From CAMQVM01 sp044433365 (GTDB lineage: Bacteria > Bacteroidota > Bacteroidia > Bacteroidales > Rikenellaceae): 64,000 nt of DNA. The position numbers were made by a program, and so were the translations under genes. The stretch is from NCBI GenBank assembly GCA_044433365.1, contig JAWXTR010000002.1, forward strand, positions 1-64,000, written 5' to 3'. Below the pieces are notes generated by a model, which made no database searches, was not told the origin of the DNA, and worked only from the letters and a program-made list of their open reading frames with translations. This document shows, in pieces, positions 35,805 through 43,694 of this stretch; positions within the stretch are counted from its first letter, which is position 1; the number at the start of each line of letters is the position of its first letter.

Positions 35805-37211
35805 ATGACAAGTAATCAAAATATACACAACGAAATGTGGCATAATTGCCTCAAAACCATCCGTGAACAGGTTTCTAATGAAGAGTTTAACAGATGGTTA
35901 AAGCCCGTTGTACCCCTAGATTTCGATGGGGAGATACTTAGGTTACGTGTGCCTAGCGAGGAGTATGTTATGTATATCGAGACAAACTTCATGTCAAGAT
36001 TACGTCCAATAATCTGCTCTATTTTTGGTAATAAAATTAGGTTAAAATACTCTGTACCAAATAGTTTTAGTCAACAAAACAGCGATAACGCTACCAGTAA
36101 TAGCTCTATCAATAATTTTGTGGCGCATAGTAATGGAAATAGCTACAAGAATCCTTTTGTTATCCCTGGAGTCAAAAAGATGATTGTTGATCCTCAGCTA
36201 TGTTTCGACCTAACTTTCGAAAATTTTATTGAGGGCGAATGTAACCGTCTTGCTCGCTCTGCTAGCTGGTCGGTGGCTATGAATCCTGGTAACACCTCTT
36301 TCAATCCTATCTTTATCTATGGTGATTCTGGTCTTGGTAAGACCCATATTGCTCAAGCTATTGGTATTGAGGTAAAAAAGCGTTTTCCAGAGAAAAATGT
36401 ACTCTACGTTACAGCAAATAAGTTTCAAACTCAATATCAAAATGCAACTCTAAAGGGTGAAATCAACGATTTTGTGCTATTCTATCAAATGATGGATGTG
36501 CTTATTATCGATGATATTCAAGAGTTTGCATCAAAACCTGGTACGCAGAACGTATTTTTTAATATCTTTAATCATCTTCATCTTTCGAAGAAACAGATTG
36601 TGCTTACAGCCGATAAATCGCCTGTTGAGCTTAACGATATTATGGAGCGTCTTATAACTCGTTTTAAATGGAGTCTGTCGGTAAAACTATCGTCGCCAGA
36701 TTACCAAACAAAATGTCAGATTATCCGTAAAAAGTTTAAAGAGGAGAATAATATGGCTGTAAATGATGATGTAGTCGACTTCCTAGCAAATAGTATCAAA
36801 GCTAACGTTAGAGAGGTTGAAGGGGCTGTGTCGCTTTTTATAGCAAATACAAAATTCTTAAATACTCCAGCATCTGTAGAGTTAGCTCGCAAAATTTTAG
36901 AGCCTTACGTCAAGATTGAGAGACGTGAGATAACTTCTGATATTATTATTGATGTTATCTGCAATCACTTCTCTATATCTAAGGAGAAGCTACTTTCATC
37001 AAGTCGTTCTAATGATATAGCGACACCTCGCCAAACAGCAATGTATTTCTGTAAGAAATATACTCAAATGTCGTTAAAAGCTATTGGAGGTGCTATAGGC
37101 GGAAAGAATCATGCTACTGTCGTTCATGCACACAACAGAATTTCCGACCTATACGAGACAGATAAAAATTTCAGACAAACCCTTGATGAAATAGAGATGA
37201 AACTTCGCTAA
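35805..37211 (+). CDS. dnaA: Chromosomal replication initiator DnaA
   Basis: AAA+ initiator that melts the origin and loads helicase. The 468-aa protein has the N-terminal domain I (MWHNCLKTIREQVSNEEFNR), a poorly conserved Asn/Ser linker at about 85-115, Walker A GDSGLGKT (173-180), Walker B LIIDDIQEF, the arginine-finger region ERLITRFKW, and the C-terminal DNA-binding helix-turn-helix with ATPRQTAMYFCKKY and GGAIGGKNHATVVHAH. ATG 35805 (MTSNQNIHN) is a better start than the in-frame TTG at 35787. No dnaN or other origin-linked gene is adjacent, which is usual for Bacteroidota. Confidence 0.96.
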   Translation: MTSNQNIHNEMWHNCLKTIREQVSNEEFNRWLKPVVPLDFDGEILRLRVPSEEYVMYIETNFMSRLRPIICSIFGNKIRLKYSVPNSFSQQNSDNATSNSSINNFVAHSNGNSYKNPFVIPGVKKMIVDPQLCFDLTFENFIEGECNRLARSASWSVAMNPGNTSFNPIFIYGDSGLGKTHIAQAIGIEVKKRFPEKNVLYVTANKFQTQYQNATLKGEINDFVLFYQMMDVLIIDDIQEFASKPGTQNVFFNIFNHLHLSKKQIVLTADKSPVELNDIMERLITRFKWSLSVKLSSPDYQTKCQIIRKKFKEENNMAVNDDVVDFLANSIKANVREVEGAVSLFIANTKFLNTPASVELARKILEPYVKIERREITSDIIIDVICNHFSISKEKLLSSSRSNDIATPRQTAMYFCKKYTQMSLKAIGGAIGGKNHATVVHAHNRISDLYETDKNFRQTLDEIEMKLR

Positions 37212-37995
37212 TATATTAGCTAAACTATTATTTTTTCTACTACCCTTCTACCTAAAACTTTCATTACACCAAATTTCCTTAAGCATATAACTAAGTAAAA
37301 CTCCTTTTATGGAGGGTATTCGTAAAACTGCTATCGACTTGAAATATAAGTAGTTAGGTGAGTTTATTCTCAAAATCTGTTGTCACCCCCATTAAACAGG
37401 CAATTTTTCAATTCGATAAAAGAAAAATGTTAAAGATTTAACACCTCTAAGACGATGCCTAAAATCTTTAATTTTTGAGTTAAGAGCTTCGGCTCTTGTG
37501 TTAGAGAATTCAACGAATTTGCCTAAAAACAATAACCTACTGCTGTTATGTTACAGACGTAGCAGGGCTACGTCTCTACCCTGTGTGCGGTTACAGGGTT
37601 CGATTACAGATGTTGGACCCAACGTCTCTACCACCACACCAATTTATTTTTAACCCAATTCATTAAAACATAATGATTTATGTTACAGACGTAGCAGGAC
37701 TACGTCTCTACCGCTGAGTCGCCAACACCCCGATTTGTTTTCAAACCCTTTTTTTAAACATAACACCGCACTGGTAGAGACGTAGCCCTGCTACGTCTGA
37801 AAACAACACCCCGAATTGTTTTAAACCCTTTTTTTTAAAACATAACGATTTATGTTACAGACGTAGCAGGGCTACGTCTCTACCTTGGTTCGGTTGCTCT
37901 GGTTCGGTTACAGACGTTGGACCCAACGTCTCTACTGTCGAGCCATCAATTTAAATTCTTAACAAAGTTTTTGAGAATGAACCCGTAGCCTGGCT
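37212..37995. other. Spacer with transposase remnant and six palindromes
   Basis: This 784-bp stretch has no intact gene. After dnaA it has the module TTCTCAAAATCTGTTGT also seen at other repeat clusters, a transposase C-terminal remnant (37392-37535), and then six palindromes near 37555, 37607, 37687, 37774, 37859 and 37912, of the AGACGTAGC and AGACGTTGG types, separated by decayed copies of CCCGATTTGTTTTCAAACCC. Confidence 0.8.
37392..37535 (-). pseudogene. C-terminal remnant of an ISAon1-like transposase
   Basis: The minus strand reads, without stops, about 46 codons to a TAA at 37392-37394: FLGKFVEFSNTRAEALNSKI, KDFRHRLRGVKSLTFFFYRI, then EKLPV. The blocks F-S-N-T-R-A-E-A-L-N-S-K-I-K and R-G-V-K match the end of ISL3/ISAon1-type DDE transposases common in Bacteroides. 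The rest of the gene and the element ends are gone; upstream it runs into the palindrome cluster. Confidence 0.72.
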
Positions 37996-39549
37996 CTAAC
38001 GCTTAACCCTTCGAAATATTCGATAGACAATCTTTCGAGTGTACGCATCAAAAATAAAAAATAGTACTATAAGCGACAAAACTACCGAAATTGTTAGAAT
38101 TGCAGCTGACAAAAGCCAATCAACGTAAGAGTCAATAGTGGTATAGATAGGTAGTTTTTCAAAATAGTTGCTTGCATAAGCAACCGAAGCAGTTAAGATT
38201 AAATATTTTAGCATCAAACCAAAATATCGAAGCGAATTTTTAGAAAACACTATTTTATAGAGGTAGTAAGGCTTCCAAAGGGCACCAATTATAAGTGTGC
38301 TAACCGTAGTACCAAGCACCACACCAATAATTCCGTATTTAAATCCAAAATAGAGCGAAATTAAAAGGTTTAAACCAGCTTCTACCCAAGGAGCAAACAC
38401 ATCACCAAAAGCACCTTGAGCATTTAAAAATAGCTCATTGATGCGTCTAATAACCGAAATATAGACATTTAGCAGAATAAATATAAACAGAGTGTTGTCG
38501 AGCAAAAATTTGTCACCCTCGCCAAGCCATAACTCTATAAATGGCGGTGTTAGGTGGTAGCCACATATAAAAATCACTCCTCCTATAATATAAAACATCG
38601 AATTTAGTTGGCGGTAGGTGGCATACACATTCTGACCATTTCCCTCAGCTATTAGATTGCCAATTCCAGCTCCAATATTGTCGAATGCGGAAAAACATAG
38701 GCGAGATAGGCGTGAAAAGATAAGCGTGTAGTTTGTAAAAATAGTAACAGCCGAAAAACTACTACTTATAATCGAAATCACAAAAGCGTCGCTTTTATTT
38801 AGTACAAAATCACCAAATTTATGCGAAAATACCTGTCTTATCTTACTAAAAATATGAGAGTAGTTGGCTCTTAACTCTCTACCTCTCTTAAAATTTGAAC
38901 TAAGCCATGGATATAGCTGTGCAACTTTACGATTGATTATAATTGAAAATATAAAGGCTGAAATAAGTTCTAAAAGTAGGTACCACAGATATTTTTCGTA
39001 CGGTGAAATTTGAGCATAAAGAAGTATTAATATTTGTGCTACGACTCTGACAATTGTATTTATTCCCGTAATAGAAACAATTACCCAATTTCGTTGGTCG
39101 GCAACCAAAATATTTTGTCGATAGTTTAAGAAGTAGCCAATCAGGTTTATTGTAAGAAAGGTAAAATAGCCTGTAAGAAGTATTTCAGCCGTAACGCCAC
39201 TATCTTCATAAATTTGTGGTAAAAAAAAGGCTAAAAGCGTGCCGACACCTAAAATCACACATCCTACAATACGATAAATATAGCAGAGAATCGACATTAT
39301 GTTGTTTACCTCATCTCTATCTCCCTCGAAAATTGGTTTGTAGAGTGAATAGGCAACAGCCGAAAGCACTCCTAACTCTGCAAGATTTAAAAAACCAAGA
39401 ATATCGGAAAATGTAGAGTTTAGACCCGTTATATTTTCACCCAAAAAATCGATGCAATATTTACGGGAAAAAAAAGCTAGTAGCAGCAACGAAATATTGA
39501 TTGTTACTGCTACCCACGCATTTTTTAGACTTTTTTTTACTCTGGTCAT
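37996..39549 (-). CDS. Polysaccharide flippase (MOP/Wzx-like) membrane protein
   Basis: A 517-aa protein with about 12-14 membrane segments throughout, of the MATE-like MOP flippase superfamily that exports lipid-linked oligosaccharides. Characteristic parts are KNAWVAVTINISLLLLAFFSRK and NSTFSDILGFLNLAELGVLSAVAYSLY at the start, and ISVIRRINELFLNAQGAFGD with RNWVIVSITGINTIVRVVAQI in the middle. It is 15 bp from the nitroreductase gene upstream on the same strand. No glycosyltransferases adjoin it, so its glycan is unknown. Confidence 0.85.
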   Translation of the reverse strand: MTRVKKSLKNAWVAVTINISLLLLAFFSRKYCIDFLGENITGLNSTFSDILGFLNLAELGVLSAVAYSLYKPIFEGDRDEVNNIMSILCYIYRIVGCVILGVGTLLAFFLPQIYEDSGVTAEILLTGYFTFLTINLIGYFLNYRQNILVADQRNWVIVSITGINTIVRVVAQILILLYAQISPYEKYLWYLLLELISAFIFSIIINRKVAQLYPWLSSNFKRGRELRANYSHIFSKIRQVFSHKFGDFVLNKSDAFVISIISSSFSAVTIFTNYTLIFSRLSRLCFSAFDNIGAGIGNLIAEGNGQNVYATYRQLNSMFYIIGGVIFICGYHLTPPFIELWLGEGDKFLLDNTLFIFILLNVYISVIRRINELFLNAQGAFGDVFAPWVEAGLNLLISLYFGFKYGIIGVVLGTTVSTLIIGALWKPYYLYKIVFSKNSLRYFGLMLKYLILTASVAYASNYFEKLPIYTTIDSYVDWLLSAAILTISVVLSLIVLFFIFDAYTRKIVYRIFRRVKR

Positions 39550-39564
39550 TTTTTATCAGTTCAA

Positions 39565-40083
39565 TTACCACTGATTAATGTGGATTTTTTCCTCTTTAAA
39601 TTTATCTTTTACTCTTGCCTCACGAGCAGCATAACCAATTGGAATTACGCAAAGAGGAATTGCCGTTTGTGGAATATCAAGGATATTATAGGTTGGATCT
39701 AAACGCTCTTTGTATGGATAAACAGCTGTCCAAACAGCAGCTAAGCCCACCGCCTGAGCAGCCAGAAGAATATTTTCGGTTGCTGCAGCACAATCGACAA
39801 CCCAGTAAGGCGAACCTCCCTCGCAATTTTCATCTACTCCGCAAACCACGATAGCTGCTTGAGCTGTAGTTAACATTTTTGCAAAAGGCAGAGCAGAAGA
39901 AAGCGCATCGAGCTTTTCACGTTCATCTACAATCATAAACTCCCAAGGTTGCATGTTTTTAGCTGTTGGAGCAGCCATGCCAGCACGTACAACCTCTTTC
40001 AAAAGAGAAATTTCAACCTTTTTATCGGTGAAGAGTCTGCAACTATAGCGATTAATTATCGCATTTAATACACTATTTTCCAT
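39565..40083 (-). CDS. Nitroreductase family flavoprotein
   Basis: A 172-aa FMN-dependent NAD(P)H oxidoreductase. Seen are the FMN phosphate-binding start INRYSCRLFTDKKV, MAAPTAKNMQPWEFMIVD, and CAAATENILLAAQAVGLAAVW followed by PLCVIPIGYAARE. The short length fits the small nitroreductases of anaerobes, which can use nitroaromatics, quinones or flavins. The physiological substrate is unknown. It may be cotranscribed with the flippase gene that follows it. Confidence 0.9.
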   Translation of the reverse strand: MENSVLNAIINRYSCRLFTDKKVEISLLKEVVRAGMAAPTAKNMQPWEFMIVDEREKLDALSSALPFAKMLTTAQAAIVVCGVDENCEGGSPYWVVDCAAATENILLAAQAVGLAAVWTAVYPYKERLDPTYNILDIPQTAIPLCVIPIGYAAREARVKDKFKEEKIHINQW

Positions 40084-40262
40084 AATGTTAAATAATTCAC
40101 AAAATTTATATTAACAAATTTTCATTTTAAAATTCTTACAAATATACTCAATAATTTATTAATCTACAAGCTAAAAATTGTGAAAACTTAATTAAATATA
40201 ACTTTAATTATAATTTCATAGCGTGGATAGATTTTATAGATTATTAATTTATTTACTAATAG

Positions 40263-40293
40263 TTTGGATTTAAAAAATTAAATTTTATCTTTG
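40263..40293 (+). promoter_or_regulatory. Consensus Bacteroidetes promoter (TTTG-N19-TATCTTTG)
   Basis: TTTG (40263-40266) and TATCTTTG (40286-40293) are separated by exactly 19 bp, the best match in the window. The -7 box ends only four bases before ATG 40298, so the transcript would be leaderless, or would have about a 10-nt leader if translation starts at ATG 40307. Confidence 0.65.
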
Positions 40294-40297
40294 TAAC

Positions 40298-40687
40298 ATG
40301 AATAAAATGATAAAAAATATTATAATAGATTCTAGGTCGATTATAGCAGGATTGCTCCTGTTTATTTTCGGTTTATACTATGCTAATATTACATTATCAT
40401 ATCACTGTCACATTATTAACGGAGTAAGCATAGTTCACTCCCATTTTCATGGTTTAGACCATGCTCAAAATCCTGATGACGCTGCGTCGCATTCTGAATC
40501 AGGTTTAACGTTAATAAGTGCAATTAGCAACTATATTTCAGAGGTGCCAATCGAAATTTTTAATTTCATTGCTCTCTATTCTGATATATACACAATTGAG
40601 TTTATATATACTACTCCTATCCATTCTCTTGGCGAGATTAATAATAAGCTGCTAAGAGGTCCTCCAACCCAAAATTTCATTGGTTAA
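40298..40687 (+). CDS. Small His-rich membrane protein upstream of a TonB receptor
   Basis: A 129-aa protein with one strong hydrophobic segment (about 15-33, IIAGLLLFIFGLYYANITLS) and then a His-rich stretch, YHCHIINGVSIVHSHFHG and LDHAQ, with seven His and one Cys within about 25 residues, suited to metal binding. The tail is polar to a hydrophobic ISAISNYISEVPIEIFNFIA. I do not recognise a named family. It precedes a TonB-dependent receptor on the same strand, and similar small proteins appear beside such receptors in Bacteroidota, so a periplasmic metal-related role in uptake is a guess. Confidence 0.65.
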   Translation: MNKMIKNIIIDSRSIIAGLLLFIFGLYYANITLSYHCHIINGVSIVHSHFHGLDHAQNPDDAASHSESGLTLISAISNYISEVPIEIFNFIALYSDIYTIEFIYTTPIHSLGEINNKLLRGPPTQNFIG

Positions 40688-41113
40688 TTTCTCTTAACCT
40701 TTTATTTGTCAGAGTATTTAGCAATTTTTTGATTGCTAAGCTACGCTGTATCTATTATTGTGTATTACACAATATCAAAATCACCAAAATTTAGTAATAT
40801 GGACTATTATTTAGTCCATACGAAGGTCTGTTTTAATGGCTATAATTTACATCCCAACATCAAACGGAACTTCTAAAATCTGACTTTCGGAGTTTTACGT
40901 TTTAATATTTATTTTTCTTTAGATGCCAGCTTATAGATAGCTGTGTGAAGTTGTGAACATAGTTCATTAAATTTACACTGGTCAGATTATAAGTATGTTT
41001 GAAAGAAGAGAAATTATCTAGTCAAGAAACTTTAAAGGGAACTTCTAAAATATAAAATCCAAAATAATATTATAAACTTGAATTGCATATAATCAATTCA
41101 AAATTAAAAATTT
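40688..41113. other. Long leader region before a TonB receptor; no gene
   Basis: 426 bp without a credible frame. It contains the short hairpin ATATGGACTATTATTTAGTCCAT (40799-40821), a GGAACTTCTAAAATC half-site pair near 40866-40905, and another half-site at 41036-41056. I looked for the conserved boxes of a cobalamin riboswitch and did not see them. Confidence 0.6.
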
Positions 41114-43372
41114 ATGAAAAAATTATTATTACTATTCGTACTTATGATGGCGCAGGTTGCCATCGCTCAAAACAAAGAATTTTATGTGCGTGGTCACGTT
41201 GTCGATGCCAAAACCGACGAACACATTGCTTATGCAACAGTGGCTATAATTGGCACCACAAAAGGTGGAGTGGCTGACGAGAATGGACACTTTACAATTG
41301 ACAAAATTCAGAACGGAACCTATACATTGCGTGCATCTATGATGGGTTACTCTTCTGCTGATAAAGAGATAACAATTACCAATGATTCAAAAATGGAAGA
41401 TATAGTTTTTGCACTTGAGCAGGATGCACTTCTTGTTGAGCAGGTGGTTGTAACAGGTAGCCGTACAGAGCTTCTACGTAGTAAAAGCCCTACAATCGTA
41501 ACAGTTATTCCTGCAGATTTATTCTCTAAAGTTGGTGCTCCAACTCTAGTAGATGGTCTTAGCTTTCAACCAGGTGTACGTGTTGAGGACAACTGCCAAA
41601 ACTGTGGTTTTACACAAGTTCGTATCAATGGTCTTGATGGTCACTACTCTCAAATTCTTGTTGACTCTCACCCAATGTTCTCTGCATTAACAGGTGTTTA
41701 TGGTTTGGAGCAGATTCCAGCTAATATGATTGAACGTGTTGAGGTTATCCGTGGTGGTGGTTCAGCTCTATTTGGCTCATCTGCTGTTGGTGGTGTTGTA
41801 AATGTCATTACAAAATCGCCTGAATACAATAGCTTTGAGTTTGGTCATAATCTAAGTGTTATTGAAGCTGGTTCTCTTGATAACAATACAACAGCTAATG
41901 CCTCATTGGTTACAGATAATCAAAAAATTGGTGCAACAATTTTTGCGCAAGTTCGTGAGCGTGATAGCTACGATGCAAATGGCGATGGATTCTCTGAAAT
42001 TGCAGAGCTTAAAAGTTCGACTATTGGTTTGCGTACATATTTCAAAACTGGTGACTATTCAAAATTATCTATCTCTTACGACCACTCTTCAGAATATCGT
42101 CGTGGTGGCGACAACCTAGATCTTGTTGCACACGACCCTGATGTAGAAATTGCCGAAATGGTTGACCACAATATCAATGGTGGTGGCGTAGATTTTAGCC
42201 TATTCTCAAAAAATTATAACCGTAAATTCAATATCTTTAGCTCACTACAAAGCACAGATCGTGATAGCTACTACGGTGGTGGTGGCGCTGATAGCTACGG
42301 TAACACTACAGAGTTTGTATCTGTTACAGGTGCTCAGCTTACACAATCATGGGATAAACTACTATTTATGCCTGCTGAATTTATTGCAGGTGCTGAGTTC
42401 TACCACAATGACCTTAGTGATGGTGTTCTTTCAGACCCTTCATCTTTTAGAGATCAAACAGTTAATACAGTAAGTTTATATGCTCAAAATGAGTGGCGTA
42501 CCGACAACCTTGGTATCTTGGTAGGTGTTCGTGCCGACAAACACTCACTACTTGATGATATGGTATTTTCGCCACGTGTAACACTACGTTACAATCCATC
42601 AAAATCGGTTAATTTACGTGCTTGCTACACTACAGGATATCGTGCACCACAAATCTTTGACGAAGACCTTCATATCGGTATCGTAGGTGGTGAGGCTACA
42701 AGAATTGAGCTTGCAGATGATTTAACAGAAGAGAAATCACAAAGTTTTAGTGTTTCAGCCGACCTATACAAAAACCTTGGTAACTGGTCGACAAACCTAC
42801 TTATTGAAGGTTTCTATACAAAAATCAAAGATGCTTTCTCTTTAGATGATACAGAAGAGGTGTGGATACGTCAAAATAGCTCTGGTATCACTGCAAAAGG
42901 TGTATCTATCGAAGCTAGAGCAACTCTACCACGAGTTCTATCACTTCAAGGTTCTATCACTGTTCAAGATAATCAGTACGAAGAGGCTGAAGAGTTTGCA
43001 GCAGGTTTTTATACTGAAATGTTCCGTACTCCAAACCTTTATGGATATCTTACAAGTTCGTTTGATTTAACAAACAAACTACAACTATCGGCTAGTGGAA
43101 CATATACAGGTACAATGCTTGTTCAACATGCTGCTGGTTATATCGAAGATGATGTTGCAGTTTACACTCCAGACTTTTTTGATGCTAACCTAAAATTAAG
43201 CTACACTTTCTCAATACTTCAAGATAGCCGCATGGAATTATCGGCAGGTCTATTAAATGTATTTAACTCATACCAATCAGATTTTGATGAGGGTGGTCTA
43301 CGTGATGCAGGTTATGTATACGGTCCTATGAACCCACGTCGTTTCACATGTGGTGTTAAATTCATGTTCTAG
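41114..43372 (+). CDS. TonB-dependent outer-membrane receptor
   Basis: A 752-aa receptor with a signal peptide (MMAQVAIAQNK). An N-terminal carboxypeptidase-like beta-sandwich (about 27-115, GHVVDAKTDEHIAYATVAII) is followed by the plug (VVVTGSRTELLRSKSPTIVT, GLEQIPANMIERVEVIRGGG, SALFGSSAVGGVVNVITK) and a 22-strand barrel ending in PRRFTCGVKFMF with a terminal Phe. The plug has DNCQNCGFTQVRINGLDG, the CxxC-containing motif of BtuB/CirA-like receptors in Bacteroidota. It probably imports a metal complex or cofactor; the His-rich upstream neighbour suggests a metal. Codon use is typical of a well-expressed gene. Confidence 0.9.
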   Translation: MKKLLLLFVLMMAQVAIAQNKEFYVRGHVVDAKTDEHIAYATVAIIGTTKGGVADENGHFTIDKIQNGTYTLRASMMGYSSADKEITITNDSKMEDIVFALEQDALLVEQVVVTGSRTELLRSKSPTIVTVIPADLFSKVGAPTLVDGLSFQPGVRVEDNCQNCGFTQVRINGLDGHYSQILVDSHPMFSALTGVYGLEQIPANMIERVEVIRGGGSALFGSSAVGGVVNVITKSPEYNSFEFGHNLSVIEAGSLDNNTTANASLVTDNQKIGATIFAQVRERDSYDANGDGFSEIAELKSSTIGLRTYFKTGDYSKLSISYDHSSEYRRGGDNLDLVAHDPDVEIAEMVDHNINGGGVDFSLFSKNYNRKFNIFSSLQSTDRDSYYGGGGADSYGNTTEFVSVTGAQLTQSWDKLLFMPAEFIAGAEFYHNDLSDGVLSDPSSFRDQTVNTVSLYAQNEWRTDNLGILVGVRADKHSLLDDMVFSPRVTLRYNPSKSVNLRACYTTGYRAPQIFDEDLHIGIVGGEATRIELADDLTEEKSQSFSVSADLYKNLGNWSTNLLIEGFYTKIKDAFSLDDTEEVWIRQNSSGITAKGVSIEARATLPRVLSLQGSITVQDNQYEEAEEFAAGFYTEMFRTPNLYGYLTSSFDLTNKLQLSASGTYTGTMLVQHAAGYIEDDVAVYTPDFFDANLKLSYTFSILQDSRMELSAGLLNVFNSYQSDFDEGGLRDAGYVYGPMNPRRFTCGVKFMF

Positions 43373-43694
43373 GTAATATTCAAAGGTTTATTCGAAAAAC
43401 CTCCATGGGGGGTACTTCTAGTATCTGTCAAAATCAAGAATTTAGAGCACCCTACATAATATAAAAGCAATGAGGGTGACCCAAAAGCCCTTAAAATATA
43501 CAAACAACCCTTGCCATAAGCTCTGTGACAAGGGTTGTTTGTGAAAATGGGTGCTTTTGGGTCACCCTCAAAATCGAATTTTGCAAAGTCAAATTCAAAT
43601 CCAGACGTAGCAGGGCTACGTCTCTACTGCCGAGCCATCAATTACAATTCATAACAACAGATTTTGTAAATTACCCTACGCAAAATGGATTTAC
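43373..43694. other. Convergent spacer with structured elements; no gene
   Basis: 322 bp between convergent genes. It holds a weak GTACTTCTAG/AGAATTTAGAGCACCC hairpin (43411-43452), the double hairpin described at 43472-43569, an AGACGTAGC palindrome (43601-43628) and the AACAACAGATTTTG module. Confidence 0.7.
43472..43569 (-). repeat. Double-hairpin element, copy A (conserved arms and loop, variable stem)
   Basis: Outer arms GAGGGTGACCCAAAAG and CTTTTGGGTCACCCTC are perfectly inverted. Inside, ACAAACAACCCTTG pairs with CAAGGGTTGTTTGT (43500-43542). The loop on the minus strand is TCACAGAGCTTATGG. A relative at 56460-56574 shares the outer arms, an 11 of 15 match in the loop and the ATTTTAAG after the stem, but has an unrelated stem. 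Confidence 0.7.

Noticed and set aside
40688..41113. Possible cobalamin or other riboswitch before the TonB receptor
   Set aside because: The conserved boxes of the cobalamin class were not found; only short hairpins and repeat half-sites are present.
43472..43569. Integron attC site
   Set aside because: A conserved loop and variable stem recall attC sites, but the GTTRRRY/RYYYAAC core sites are absent and no integrase or cassette array is present.
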